Of a stretch of DNA of 64,000 nt, positions 27,448 to 36,593 are shown one piece after another. The first letter of the stretch is position 1; the number at the start of each line of letters is the position of its first letter. The stretch is from Pseudomonas triticifolii (GTDB taxonomy: Bacteria > Pseudomonadota > Gammaproteobacteria > Pseudomonadales > Pseudomonadaceae). The translations under genes and the position numbers were made by a program. The stretch is taken from NCBI RefSeq assembly GCF_014358015.1, contig NZ_JACONV010000022.1:1-64000 (forward strand), in the 5' to 3' direction. The notes beneath the pieces were generated by a model. The model had not been told where the DNA came from. It worked only from the letters and a program-made list of their open reading frames with translations, and ran no database searches.

Positions 27448-27975
27448 CTAAACGTTTGGGTCACGCTTTAACTGCGCCAATACACTGAACGGGTTGGACC
27501 GTGTCACCTCGTCCACGCTCGGTTCGGGCTCATCGAGACCCGCCGGTTGCTGGCATTCTTCCGGATGATGAGCAGGCACGATGGGCAAGGCGAGCAAAAG
27601 CTCCTCCTCGATCAGTGCCAGCAGATCCAATGGATCTTCGCCCAGTTCCAGCACGTCATAACCTTTCGGTAACGACTGGGTATTCGCACCCTCCTTCACC
27701 ACAGCGTAACTGCATTCGCTGTGGATCGGCAGGGTGACCAGCTCAAGACAACGCTGGCAAACCATCTTGACCGAGACGTCTATCGCACTGTGGATAACCA
27801 CCGAACGGCGTTCGTCACGCTCGAAAATGAATTTGGCCTGCACCGTACCGACATTGTCGGAAAGCGGGTCGCAGAGTCTCTCCAAATCGGCCAGCAGCAC
27901 TTCACCCTGAAGGGTAGTGCCGCGATCAGCCAATTTGCGCGGGTCAACGTGAGGTGGAATCGGGTCATTCAACAT
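27448..27975 (-). CDS. yceD: YceD family protein (DUF177)
   Basis: A 175-residue protein of the DUF177 family, which is linked to 23S rRNA accumulation in bacteria and plants. The CQRC motif in the middle and the acidic C-terminal half are typical. It heads the rpmF-plsX-fabD-fabG operon and is divergent from maf; the 106-base gap must hold both promoters. Confidence 0.93.
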   Translation of the reverse strand: MLNDPIPPHVDPRKLADRGTTLQGEVLLADLERLCDPLSDNVGTVQAKFIFERDERRSVVIHSAIDVSVKMVCQRCLELVTLPIHSECSYAVVKEGANTQSLPKGYDVLELGEDPLDLLALIEEELLLALPIVPAHHPEECQQPAGLDEPEPSVDEVTRSNPFSVLAQLKRDPNV

Positions 27976-28081
27976 AGGCGCAGCATTCTAGGGATGCCCC
28001 CTTGGCATGTCAAAGGAAATTCAGGCCTGTTCGCAACTCCGATGGATCATTAGAATCTGCGCTCAGCCCATGGAGAATCGC

Positions 28082-28660
28082 ATGCCTTCCCTGCTTCTAG
28101 CTTCCAGCTCGATTTATCGCCGCGATCTGCTCACCCGCCTGCGCCTGCCGTTCACCTGCAAATCGCCTGATGTCGATGAAAGCAGACGACCTGGTGAGCC
28201 CGCCCTGGAACTGGTGAAGCGCCTTGCACAGAAGAAGGCACAGGCCCTTGCGGGCGAGCATGACGACCATTTGATCATTGGCTCGGATCAGGTGGCGGTG
28301 CTTGGCAACCAGATACTCGGCAAACCCCATACCTTCGAGCGTGCGCTGGAGCAACTGTCCGCCGCCAGCGGCAACAGTGTGACGTTTCTGACCGGCCTGG
28401 CCCTGCTTAACAGCAAAACCGGCGTCTGCCAGGTGGACTGCGTTCCTTTCACCGTCCACATGCGCAAACTCGACAGCGCCAGCATCGAGCGCTACCTGCA
28501 CGCAGAGCAGCCTTTTGACTGCGCAGGCAGCTTCAAGGCAGAGGGCCTGGGTGTGAGCCTGTTTCGCGCCACCGAAGGCAGTGACGCCACCAGCCTGATA
28601 GGCCTGCCACTGATCCGGCTGGTGGACATGCTAATAAAGGAAGGAATCACCCTTCCCTGA
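28082..28660 (+). CDS. Maf-like nucleotide pyrophosphatase (YceF type)
   Basis: A 192-residue Maf/Ham1-type enzyme. The start at 28082 is chosen because it begins right at the conserved LLLASSSIYRRDLL loop; upstream codons belong to the yceD promoter region. The catalytic aspartate is in IGSDQVAVL. The YceF subgroup hydrolyses 7-methyl-GTP (family knowledge); subgroup assignment follows the yceF-yceD-rpmF gene order. It is the only plus-strand protein gene between 1 and 32000. Confidence 0.92.
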   Translation: MPSLLLASSSIYRRDLLTRLRLPFTCKSPDVDESRRPGEPALELVKRLAQKKAQALAGEHDDHLIIGSDQVAVLGNQILGKPHTFERALEQLSAASGNSVTFLTGLALLNSKTGVCQVDCVPFTVHMRKLDSASIERYLHAEQPFDCAGSFKAEGLGVSLFRATEGSDATSLIGLPLIRLVDMLIKEGITLP

Positions 28661-28667
28661 CCCAGCA

Positions 28668-28698
28668 AGAAAAAACCCGACACGCGTCGGGTTTTTTT
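28668..28698. terminator. Bidirectional terminator between maf and sppA
   Basis: Stem AAAAACCCGAC/GTCGGGTTTTT with loop ACGC, ending in seven T on the plus strand and with an A-tract on the other side. It serves the converging maf and sppA transcripts. Confidence 0.88.
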
Positions 28699-28715
28699 AA
28701 AGGCCGCGCCTGCGA

Positions 28716-29714
28716 TCAGCGCAGTGTCGGACCATTGAAGCCTGCCAGAATGGCCAACCGCTCGGCAATGCTGGTCCCGAGCTTCTTGGAGAAGCGATCA
28801 AAAGGCGACTCTTCAACCGTATAGTCGACCATGTCCTTCTCGCCAATCACCTCACGCGCCACGTAGGCAGCGCTGCCCAGACCATCCACCAGACCCAACC
28901 CGACCGCCTGCTCGCCAGTCCAGACCAGACCGGAAAACAGCTCCGGGTGATCCTTGTCTTTCAGACGCTCGCCACGACCCTGCTTGACGCTGGCAATGAA
29001 CTGACGATGCGTGGTGTCCAGCACGCCTTGCCAGAACTGCGTCTCATCGGCTTTCTGTGGCTGGAACGGATCAAGAAAAGCCTTGTGCTCACCGGAGGTG
29101 TAGGTTCGGCGATCGACGCCCAGCTTCTCCATCGCACCGACAAAACCAAAACCGGCCGCTGTAACACCGATGGAGCCCACCAGACTCGCCTTGTCGGCAT
29201 AGATCTGATCCGCCGCACTGGCTATGTAATAAGCACCGGACGCACCCAGATCACTGATCACCGCGTAGACCTTGATGTCAGGCTTCTGCGCACGCAGACG
29301 ACGAATCTCGTCGTAAACGTAACCCGACTGCACAGGACTGCCGCCCGGGCTGTTGATATTCAGGATCACGCCCTTGGTCTTGGCGTCTTCGAACGCAGCG
29401 CGTAGCCCGGTGATGATGTTGTCGGCGCTGGCAGGCTCCTTGTCGGCGATCATGCCCTGCACATCGACCACGGCGGTGTGGCTGGCCCGGCGCGAGGCAC
29501 CACCACTTAGATCCAGCATCGGGACGATGAGCACCGTGAACAGCACTGCAAACGTCAGGAGCTTGAAGAAGATCCCCCAACGACGAGCGCGACGCTGCTC
29601 CTGAACACTGGCCAGCAGCGTCTTCTCCAGCAACTTCCAGCTTTTCGCCTCTTCCTTGCTGTCAACGGCCTCATCCACCCTCTGGGAGGCAGGCGCTTTC
29701 CATTCGTCAGACAT
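28716..29714 (-). CDS. sppA: Signal peptide peptidase SppA (S49 family)
   Basis: A 332-residue inner membrane serine protease degrading leftover signal peptides. One transmembrane helix (about 45-65) precedes the S49 domain. The likely nucleophile is the serine of GASGAYYI and the general base the lysine of SGEHKAFLDPF, following the short-form SppA layout; GSIGV is conserved. The ATG at 29714 has a GGAG site; a TTG two codons earlier is not needed. Confidence 0.92.
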   Translation of the reverse strand: MSDEWKAPASQRVDEAVDSKEEAKSWKLLEKTLLASVQEQRRARRWGIFFKLLTFAVLFTVLIVPMLDLSGGASRRASHTAVVDVQGMIADKEPASADNIITGLRAAFEDAKTKGVILNINSPGGSPVQSGYVYDEIRRLRAQKPDIKVYAVISDLGASGAYYIASAADQIYADKASLVGSIGVTAAGFGFVGAMEKLGVDRRTYTSGEHKAFLDPFQPQKADETQFWQGVLDTTHRQFIASVKQGRGERLKDKDHPELFSGLVWTGEQAVGLGLVDGLGSAAYVAREVIGEKDMVDYTVEESPFDRFSKKLGTSIAERLAILAGFNGPTLR

Positions 29715-29738
29715 GCTCAACTCGCTCCAACCCGATAA

Positions 29739-30401
29739 TTAAACGCCGCACCGGTTCAACCAGGTACGCAGCTCCGAAAAGTGTTCGATGGCCAGACGAG
29801 GCTGGTATTCACGCAGCGAATCCAGCGATTGCGCGCCGTATCCCACTGCAATCGAATCCATACCCGCATTGCGCGCCATCTGCAGATCGAACGAAGAATC
29901 ACCGATCATCAGCGAACGCTCGGGGGCAACATCACAATGCGCCATGATTTCGTGCAACATCAGCGGATCAGGCTTGCTCGCCGTTTCATCGGCAGCCCGG
30001 GTGATGTCGAAATAATCATGCCAGGCGTTGGCCTTGAGCACTCGATCCAGCCCGCGACGCGCCTTGCCGGTCGCAACTGCCAGTCGATACCCCTCATCAC
30101 GAAACGCCTGCATGGACTCCAGCACCCCTTCGAACAAGGGCGACGGCACTTCATCCATGGACATGTAGCTGTCAGCGTAGCGTTGCCGAAAGTCGATCAG
30201 CTCGTTAGCGGTAATCAGCGGATAAAGCGTGCGAATCGCCTCCGGCAGGCCCAGACCGATAATGCCCTTGATCGCATCGTCGTCCCGCACCTGCATATCG
30301 CCACCGATAGCCGCAGTCCGCATGGCTTGAACGATGCGTCCGATAGAGTCTGCCAGCGTGCCATCCCAGTCAAAAATCAGCAGATCGTAATCACGGCGCA
30401 C
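29739..30401 (-). CDS. HAD superfamily phosphatase (phosphoglycolate phosphatase-like)
   Basis: A 220-residue haloacid dehalogenase-type hydrolase. Motif I is FDWDGTLAD, motif II lies in AVATGKARR, and motif III/IV is MIGDSSFDLQMA. The helical cap is of the C1 type. The substrate is unknown; the neighbouring rluC is constant in pseudomonads. The GTG start at 30401 overlaps the rluC stop by 11 bases. Confidence 0.9.
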   Translation of the reverse strand: MRRDYDLLIFDWDGTLADSIGRIVQAMRTAAIGGDMQVRDDDAIKGIIGLGLPEAIRTLYPLITANELIDFRQRYADSYMSMDEVPSPLFEGVLESMQAFRDEGYRLAVATGKARRGLDRVLKANAWHDYFDITRAADETASKPDPLMLHEIMAHCDVAPERSLMIGDSSFDLQMARNAGMDSIAVGYGAQSLDSLREYQPRLAIEHFSELRTWLNRCGV

Positions 30402-31347
30402 TCAAACGCTCCACAGTCTTGGCCCACATTTCATCAACCGGCGCCTGCAAGGTCAGCTTGCCGCCATCCTGCAGCGGTACGGTAAGCATGTAGGCGTGCA
30501 AAAACAGGCGCTTGCCGCCAAGGTCACGAATTTCGCGACTGAAATCCTCATCGCCGTACTTGGTGTCACCGGCAATCGCATGCCCGGCATGCAGCGTATG
30601 CACGCGAATCTGGTGAGTACGACCGGTCACCGGCTTGGCCTCAACCATCGTGGCGAAATCGCCGAAGCGGCGCAGCACCTTGAACATCGTCAGCGCCTCC
30701 TTGCCTTCTTCGTTGACTTCAACCATCCGCTCGCCGGAACGCAGATTACTCTTGAGCAACGGCGCGCGGACCTGCTTGACAGCAGTCGGCCAGTTGCCAC
30801 GCACCAGCGCCATATAACGCTTATCCACGCCATCGCCGCGCAGGGCTTCATGCAGGTGGCGCAACATGCTGCGCTTCTTGGCAATCATCAGCAGACCGGA
30901 GGTGTCGCGGTCCAGACGGTGCACAAGCTCCAACTCCTTGGCATCAGGGCGCAACTGGCGAAAGGCTTCGATGACACCAAAGCTCAGGCCGCTGCCGCCA
31001 TGCACAGCAATGCCAGCGGGCTTATTGAGCACAATCAGCGCCTTGTCCTCATAGACAATGGCCGCTTCCAGGCGCTGCAAAAGACCCTGCGCAACCGGCA
31101 CAGGCTCGTCGCGCTCAGGCACGCGCACAGGGGGAATGCGTACGATATCTCCTGCCTGCAACTTGTACTCAGGCTTAATCCGCCCCTTGTTCACACGCAC
31201 TTCGCCTTTGCGCAAAATACGGTAAATCAAGGTCTTGGGCACACCCTTGAGATAAGTGATCAGAAAATTATCGATGCGTTGACCGGCAAGTTCCGGCGCA
31301 ACCTCTACCAGCTGGACGCCGGGGGTTGGAGGGGCAATATTCGTCAT
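30391..31347 (-). CDS. rluC: 23S rRNA pseudouridine synthase RluC
   Basis: A 318-residue enzyme that modifies 23S rRNA at positions 955, 2504 and 2580 in E. coli. It has an N-terminal S4 RNA-binding domain (about 20-70) and the catalytic aspartate in HRLDRDTSGLL. It is divergent from rne, exactly as in E. coli. The ATG at 31347 is used over one four codons upstream, judging by the usual N-terminus. Confidence 0.95.
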   Translation of the reverse strand: MTNIAPPTPGVQLVEVAPELAGQRIDNFLITYLKGVPKTLIYRILRKGEVRVNKGRIKPEYKLQAGDIVRIPPVRVPERDEPVPVAQGLLQRLEAAIVYEDKALIVLNKPAGIAVHGGSGLSFGVIEAFRQLRPDAKELELVHRLDRDTSGLLMIAKKRSMLRHLHEALRGDGVDKRYMALVRGNWPTAVKQVRAPLLKSNLRSGERMVEVNEEGKEALTMFKVLRRFGDFATMVEAKPVTGRTHQIRVHTLHAGHAIAGDTKYGDEDFSREIRDLGGKRLFLHAYMLTVPLQDGGKLTLQAPVDEMWAKTVERLSAP

Positions 31348-31376
31348 GCGGCAAATCATAACAATTTTTTATGGAT

Positions 31377-31405
31377 TTGAAGCACTTAATGATTGCTGCT
31401 ATAGT
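31377..31405 (+). promoter_or_regulatory. Sigma-70 promoter of rne
   Basis: TTGAAG (-35) and TATAGT (-10) with 17 bases between them. The predicted start near 31412 gives an untranslated leader of about 650 nt before the rne ATG. Confidence 0.7.
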
Positions 31406-31411
31406 CGCGAA

Positions 31412-32063
31412 CGCCGCCAAAAGCGGCCGGACAGCGGACCAACGGTTGACAACCGACCCTGACCAACGCAATTCAAGAGGACGTGAGGCCGTCCTACGAG
31501 GCTTTCGGTGACAACGCAGCATGCTGGAAACGTAACAAGCGCGGGTGACATGAGGCCGGAAACACGCCAGATCGCTGAGCAGACAGCTCGCCTTCAGTGC
31601 GAATAATTCACGGCCAGTTCACAAGGTGCAGTCGCTTCCAGACGCTACGAGCGAATGTTTCGGGAACAACGCCTAAAGCCATGATGCGCGACCTTCCCTA
31701 TCGAAGATCGCGGTAAATGCCAACCCGCTGCGGATTCTGCGCGCGGCAGCACCCGAATTATCAGGGATACGTGTAGGGTGGAGACGCACAACCATCGGAC
31801 TGTGTAGCAAAAGGCTTGTTCTAGACGCTTCATCTCGTCCGCTACCGATGGTCGATTCCTCCTCCTGACAAAGCTTTTGCTGAAAGGGTGTCCTAGGTCA
31901 CCACAGCAAGCAGGAAACGTCGTCGCGACGCCCTGTCCCTTCTGGGCAGGAAAATCGCTAGACACTGGAGTGTCCAACCACTCTTGACGTGCCCTGACAC
32001 CGACCGTGAGAAGTCGTGTGTGCCGAACGCCGTTTCCGGCAGCCCGGAAACCGACGGTACTAC
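31412..32063 (+). promoter_or_regulatory. Long rne 5' leader (rne-II type)
   Basis: About 650 bases without a credible gene between the rne promoter and ATG. It contains several short inverted segments and GC-rich stretches, as expected for a folded leader. In pseudomonads a conserved structured motif named rne-II lies upstream of rne, and in E. coli the rne leader is cut by RNase E itself for autoregulation. By position this leader should hold rne-II; I have not folded it. Confidence 0.65.
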
Positions 32064-35000
32064 ATGAAAAGAATGCTGATTAACGCAACTCAACCCGAAG
32101 AGTTGCGTGTTGCACTGGTAGACGGCCAGCGCCTCTACGACCTGGACATCGAATCAGGTGCACGCGAGCAGAAAAAGGCCAACATCTATAAAGGCCGCAT
32201 CACTCGCATCGAACCAAGCCTTGAGGCTGCCTTTGTCGATTTCGGCTCTGAGCGCCACGGGTTTCTGCCCCTCAAGGAAATCTCCCGCGAGTACTTCAAG
32301 AAAGCCCCAGAAGGCCGCGTCAACATCAAGGACGTCCTGAGCGAAGGCCAGGAAGTCATCGTTCAGGTCGAGAAAGAAGAGCGTGGCAACAAGGGCGCAG
32401 CCCTGACCACCTTCATCAGCCTGGCAGGCCGCTATCTGGTCCTGATGCCGAACAACCCGCGTGCCGGCGGCATTTCGCGCCGTATCGAAGGTGAAGAGCG
32501 CAACGAACTGCGTGAAGCGCTGAACGGCCTGATCGCACCGGCCGATATGGGTCTGATCGTGCGCACCGCTGGCCTGGGTCGCAGCAGCGAAGAGATGCAA
32601 TGGGACCTCGATTACCTGCTGCAGCTGTGGACCGCCATCAAGGAAGCGTCCCTGGATCGCTCCGCACCTTTCCTGATCTACCAGGAAAGCAACGTCATCA
32701 TCCGCGCCATCCGCGATTACCTGCGCCAGGACATCGGTGAAGTCCTGATCGACAGCGTCGAAGCCCAGGAAGAGGCGCTGACCTTCATCCGCCAGGTGAT
32801 GCCGCAGTACGCCAGCAAGATCAAGCTCTACGAAGACAGCGTTCCGCTGTTCAACCGTTTCCAGATCGAAAGCCAGATCGAGACCGCCTTCCAGCGCGTC
32901 GTCGAACTGCCTTCCGGCGGCTCCATCGTCATCGATCCAACCGAAGCCCTGGTGTCCATCGACATCAACTCGGCGCGCGCTACCAAAGGCAGCGACATCG
33001 AAGAAACAGCTCTGCAGACCAACCTTGAAGCGGCTGAAGAAATCGCCCGCCAATTGCGCCTGCGTGACATCGGCGGCCTGATCGTCATCGACTTCATCGA
33101 CATGACGCCGGCCAAGAACCAGCGCGCCGTGGAAGAAAAAGTCCGTGAAAGCCTGGAAGCCGACCGCGCCCGCGTTCAGGTCGGTCGCATCTCGCGCTTC
33201 GGCCTGCTGGAAATGTCCCGCCAGCGTCTGCGTCCATCGCTCGGCGAAAGCAGCGGCATCGTTTGCCCGCGCTGCAACGGCACCGGCATCATCCGTGATG
33301 TTGAGTCGCTGTCGCTGGCCATCCTGCGCCTGATCGAAGAAGAAGCCCTGAAAGACCGTACTGCCGAAGTACGCGCTCAGGTGCCGATACCGGTCGCTGC
33401 GTTCCTGCTCAACGAGAAGCGCAACTCGATCACCAAGATCGAACTGCGTACCCGTGCACGCATCATCATCCTGCCGAACGATCATCTGGAAACCCCGCAC
33501 TTCGAAGTGCAGCGTCTGCGTGATGACAGCCCGGAAGCCCACAACAACCAGTCCAGCTACGAAATCGCCGCTGCCGCTGCCGAAGTGGAAGAAATCGCAC
33601 AGCCGGCTGCTGCGACCCGCACCCTGGTTCGTCAGGAAGCGGCAGTCAAGACAGCCCCGGCCCGCGCCAATGCACCGGTTCCTGTGGAAGCCGCCCCAGC
33701 AGCGCCAGCGCCGGTCATGCCCGAGCCAAGCCTGTTTAAGGGTCTGGTGAAATCGCTGGTCAGCCTGTTCGCCACCAAGGAAGAGCCCGTTGCACCGGTA
33801 GTGGTCGAAAAACCAGCTGCCACCGAGCGCCCGGCCCGCAACGAGGAGCGTCGTAACGGTCGCCAGCAGAGCCGCGGTCGCAACAATCGTCGCGACGAAG
33901 AGCGCAAGCCTCGTGAAGAACGTGCTCCACGTGAAGAGCGTGCAGAACGCGCCCCGCGCGAAGAACGTGCACCTCGTGAAGAACGTGCCCCACGCGAAGA
34001 ACGCGCACCTCGTGAAGAACGCGCACCTCGCGAAGTACGTGACGACGCAGCAACGACCACCACGCCACGTGAAGAGCGTCCGGCTCGTACCTCCCGTGAG
34101 CGCAAGCCTCGCGAAGGTCGTGAAGAGCGTCCGGTCCGTGAACTGCGCGAACCTCTGGATGCTGCACCTGCAGTGAGCCTGGCTCGCGAAGAGCGTCCTG
34201 AGCGCGCACCGCGTGAAGAACGCCAGCCTCGCGCCCCGCGTGAAGAGCGTCAGCCACGTGCCGAGCAGGCCGTTGTTGAGGCGAGCGAAGAAGAAGTGTT
34301 GCTCAACGAAGAGCAGGCGCACGAAGACAACCAGGACAGCAACGACGGCGATCGCCCTCGTCGCCGCTCCCGTGGTCAGCGTCGTCGCAGCAACCGTCGT
34401 GAACGTCAGCGTGACGCCAACGGCAACGTGATCGAAGGCTCCGAAGAGAACGGTAGCGAAGAAGAGCAAGGCACTGACGTGGCTGCCGGCCTGGTCGCTA
34501 CCGCAGCTGTCGCCAGCACCGTGATCAGCGCTCCTGCCGAGGCTCAGGCCAACGAGCAGGCTGAACGCGCCAACAGCTCCGTTGAAGCGCCTGTGGCTGA
34601 TATTGCAGAGCCAACGCCGGCTGTCGAGACGCCAGCGGTTGAGTCGCCTGTCGTTGAAGCACCGGCCGAACCAGCGCCAGTAGCAGCAGAACCGACTGTC
34701 GAACTGCCTGCCGTCGAAGCGCCTGTTGCTGACGAAGCACCAAGCGTGCACGCGGCACCTGAGGTTGAAGTTCAACCGACAGTGACCGAAGCACCGGCCA
34801 TCGCTGCGCAGACCGAACTGTTTGAAGCGCCTCACGCAGAGCGCGTCGTACCGTTCACGCCAACGCCGGAACCCACTCCAGAGCCGCAGGCTCCGGTCGA
34901 AGCCAAGGCCCAGGAAGAGGTGCCAGCCACTGAATCCGCCGAACTGCCGACACCAGCCCCTGCTGCAGAGCCAGTGTTCGTGAAGGAGGAGCCTGCTCCC

Positions 35001-35324
35001 TACTTCGCACCACAAGCCCCTGCGGCCGAAGAGGCACCGGCTGCGCAAGAAGCTCAAGAGCCTGTGGCTGTTGAAGCCCCTGCCTTGCCAGTCAGCAGCA
35101 CCGGTCGTGCGCCGAACGATCCTCGTGAAGTTCGTCGCCGCAAGCGTGAAGAAGAAGCTCGCCGTCAGAAGGAAGCCGAACAGGCCACCTCCGCTACGCC
35201 GGTCGTTGCTGAACCTGCACCTGCTGCGCCCGAAGCAGAATCGGTCCAGCCTTCGCTGACCACCGAGGAAAACGCTGAGCAGCAACATGCCGAGAAAGAA
35301 ACCGAGCCTAAACCCCTCGTCTAA
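32064..35324 (+). CDS. rne: Ribonuclease E
   Basis: A 1,086-residue endoribonuclease, the scaffold of the RNA degradosome. The ATG at 32064 gives the universal MKRMLINATQ start. The S1 domain is at about 37-120. The catalytic DNase I-like part has FIDMTPAKN and ISRFGLLEMSRQR. The zinc link CPRCNGTG is at about 402-409. The C-terminal half (from about 520) is disordered, with arginine-rich tandem repeats of the PREER type (about 615-730), a second basic region near 765-785, and a Pro/Ala/Glu/Val tail. These low-complexity parts bind RNA and partner proteins. Confidence 0.97.
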   Translation: MKRMLINATQPEELRVALVDGQRLYDLDIESGAREQKKANIYKGRITRIEPSLEAAFVDFGSERHGFLPLKEISREYFKKAPEGRVNIKDVLSEGQEVIVQVEKEERGNKGAALTTFISLAGRYLVLMPNNPRAGGISRRIEGEERNELREALNGLIAPADMGLIVRTAGLGRSSEEMQWDLDYLLQLWTAIKEASLDRSAPFLIYQESNVIIRAIRDYLRQDIGEVLIDSVEAQEEALTFIRQVMPQYASKIKLYEDSVPLFNRFQIESQIETAFQRVVELPSGGSIVIDPTEALVSIDINSARATKGSDIEETALQTNLEAAEEIARQLRLRDIGGLIVIDFIDMTPAKNQRAVEEKVRESLEADRARVQVGRISRFGLLEMSRQRLRPSLGESSGIVCPRCNGTGIIRDVESLSLAILRLIEEEALKDRTAEVRAQVPIPVAAFLLNEKRNSITKIELRTRARIIILPNDHLETPHFEVQRLRDDSPEAHNNQSSYEIAAAAAEVEEIAQPAAATRTLVRQEAAVKTAPARANAPVPVEAAPAAPAPVMPEPSLFKGLVKSLVSLFATKEEPVAPVVVEKPAATERPARNEERRNGRQQSRGRNNRRDEERKPREERAPREERAERAPREERAPREERAPREERAPREERAPREVRDDAATTTTPREERPARTSRERKPREGREERPVRELREPLDAAPAVSLAREERPERAPREERQPRAPREERQPRAEQAVVEASEEEVLLNEEQAHEDNQDSNDGDRPRRRSRGQRRRSNRRERQRDANGNVIEGSEENGSEEEQGTDVAAGLVATAAVASTVISAPAEAQANEQAERANSSVEAPVADIAEPTPAVETPAVESPVVEAPAEPAPVAAEPTVELPAVEAPVADEAPSVHAAPEVEVQPTVTEAPAIAAQTELFEAPHAERVVPFTPTPEPTPEPQAPVEAKAQEEVPATESAELPTPAPAAEPVFVKEEPAPYFAPQAPAAEEAPAAQEAQEPVAVEAPALPVSSTGRAPNDPREVRRRKREEEARRQKEAEQATSATPVVAEPAPAAPEAESVQPSLTTEENAEQQHAEKETEPKPLV
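33903..34260 (+). repeat. Tandem PREERA repeats inside rne
   Basis: At least seven near-identical 18-base units encode A-P-R-E-E-R, forming a charged mixed Arg/Glu segment of RNase E, with a second looser cluster to 34260. Such repeats are prone to copy-number change. Confidence 0.85.
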
Positions 35325-35336
35325 ACCCGGCTCATG

Positions 35337-35372
35337 AAAAAGCCCTGCCTGTGCAAACAGGCAGGGCTTTTT
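35337..35372. terminator. Terminator between rne and murB
   Basis: A perfect 15-bp stem (AAAAAGCCCTGCCTG/CAGGCAGGGCTTTTT) with a six-base loop, ending in six T on the plus strand just past rne. It can serve the convergent murB transcript as well. The remaining 35373-35539 shows no gene. Confidence 0.9.
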
Positions 35373-35539
35373 TGTGCCTGCGATTTGAGCGATCCAGTGA
35401 TTGATCGTACCCGGTGTTACAACGCACGCCCCGAAGAGAGCAGGAAGACTTGCTTCCACGAAGCCTTGTATTCATCCACCGGGTTATGCGTGGCGAAGTG
35501 CGATGGGCATGATCAGCCAGTGGCTTTAAAAAGCACGAC

Positions 35540-36559
35540 TCAGTACAGATTCGGCTCCATCTCAAGCTCGACATTGAAGCGCTTTGCGATGTCCGCCTGT
35601 ATGCGATGCGCCAGGTTCAACAGTTGCAAGCCAGTGGCCTGTCCATAGTTGACCAGTACCAGCGATTGAAGCGCGTGCACGCCCGCGTCCCCCTCTCGAA
35701 AGCCCTTCCAGCCAGCCTGCTCGATCAACCAGCCGGCCGCCAGCTTTACTCCGGCATCAGCCTGTGGATAACCAACCACATTCGGATGTTCATGCTTGAT
35801 TGCAGCGAAGGCGTCGGCAGAAACCACGGGGTTCTTGAAGAAACTGCCCGCATTGCCCAACACCGCAGGATCCGGCAGTTTTTCGCTGCGGATCGCACAG
35901 ATCGCCCGACTGACATCAAATGGGGTCGGATGCTGGATACCCAGCTCGTCCAGCCGCTGACGGACAGGTCCGTATTCCAGATGCAGCTTCGCCTCCCAAC
36001 AGAGCCTGAAGCGCACACGCAAGATCAGCCAGCGACCCACCTCGTGCTTGAACACGCTGTCGCGGTAGCCGAACGCGCACTCCTCCAGCGAGAACTCGCG
36101 CAGTTCGCCTGTCTCACGATCCAGCGCGGTCAGGCTGTGAAAAACGTCCTTGATCTCGACCCCATAGGCACCGATGTTCTGCATGGGCGCAGCGCCGACC
36201 GTACCGGGGATAAGGCTGAGATTCTCCAGCCCGGCGAGCCCCATGCGCAGAGACTCCTGAACAAAGGGATGCCAGGGCTCACCCGCTTCGGCCTCGACAA
36301 TCGCCTCAGAACAGTCCTCGCGCACAATACGAACGCCACGGCTGGCCATGCGCAATACCAATGCGTTGACGTCACCACTGAGCAACAGGTTGCTGCCACC
36401 GCCGATGACCAGCAGCGGCACATCGTGCTCGGTAGAATACGCAAGGGCCTCGCGGACATCATCGTCGCTGTGCGCCTCGGCAAACAGTTGTGCCCGCACA
36501 TCCACACCGAAGGTGTTGAAAGGCTTGAGGGAAACCGCAGACTGCACCTGCAAGCTCAT
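35540..36559 (-). CDS. murB: UDP-N-acetylenolpyruvoylglucosamine reductase MurB
   Basis: A 339-residue type I MurB flavoprotein that completes UDP-MurNAc. The FAD-binding IGGGSNLLL motif is at about 53-61, the NIGAYGVEI segment follows, and the catalytic serine is in the NAGSFFKNP motif. Its start lies only 34 bases past the kdsB stop; the tyrosine phosphatase gene often found between them in Pseudomonas is absent. Confidence 0.96.
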   Translation of the reverse strand: MSLQVQSAVSLKPFNTFGVDVRAQLFAEAHSDDDVREALAYSTEHDVPLLVIGGGSNLLLSGDVNALVLRMASRGVRIVREDCSEAIVEAEAGEPWHPFVQESLRMGLAGLENLSLIPGTVGAAPMQNIGAYGVEIKDVFHSLTALDRETGELREFSLEECAFGYRDSVFKHEVGRWLILRVRFRLCWEAKLHLEYGPVRQRLDELGIQHPTPFDVSRAICAIRSEKLPDPAVLGNAGSFFKNPVVSADAFAAIKHEHPNVVGYPQADAGVKLAAGWLIEQAGWKGFREGDAGVHALQSLVLVNYGQATGLQLLNLAHRIQADIAKRFNVELEMEPNLY

Positions 36560-36593
36560 TGAACGGCCTTCCCGAACGACTGGAGAACTGACA

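Noticed and set aside
33903..34260. Regular 18-base repeats in rne considered as a CRISPR-like array
   Set aside because: Units are contiguous, in frame and coding, with no unique spacers.
32154..35459. A 1,101-codon open frame antisense to rne, almost as long as rne itself
   Set aside because: It mirrors the rne codon pattern on the opposite strand in GC-rich DNA. The translated sequence is rich in R, F and C and has no recognisable domain or start signal, while rne is clearly genuine.
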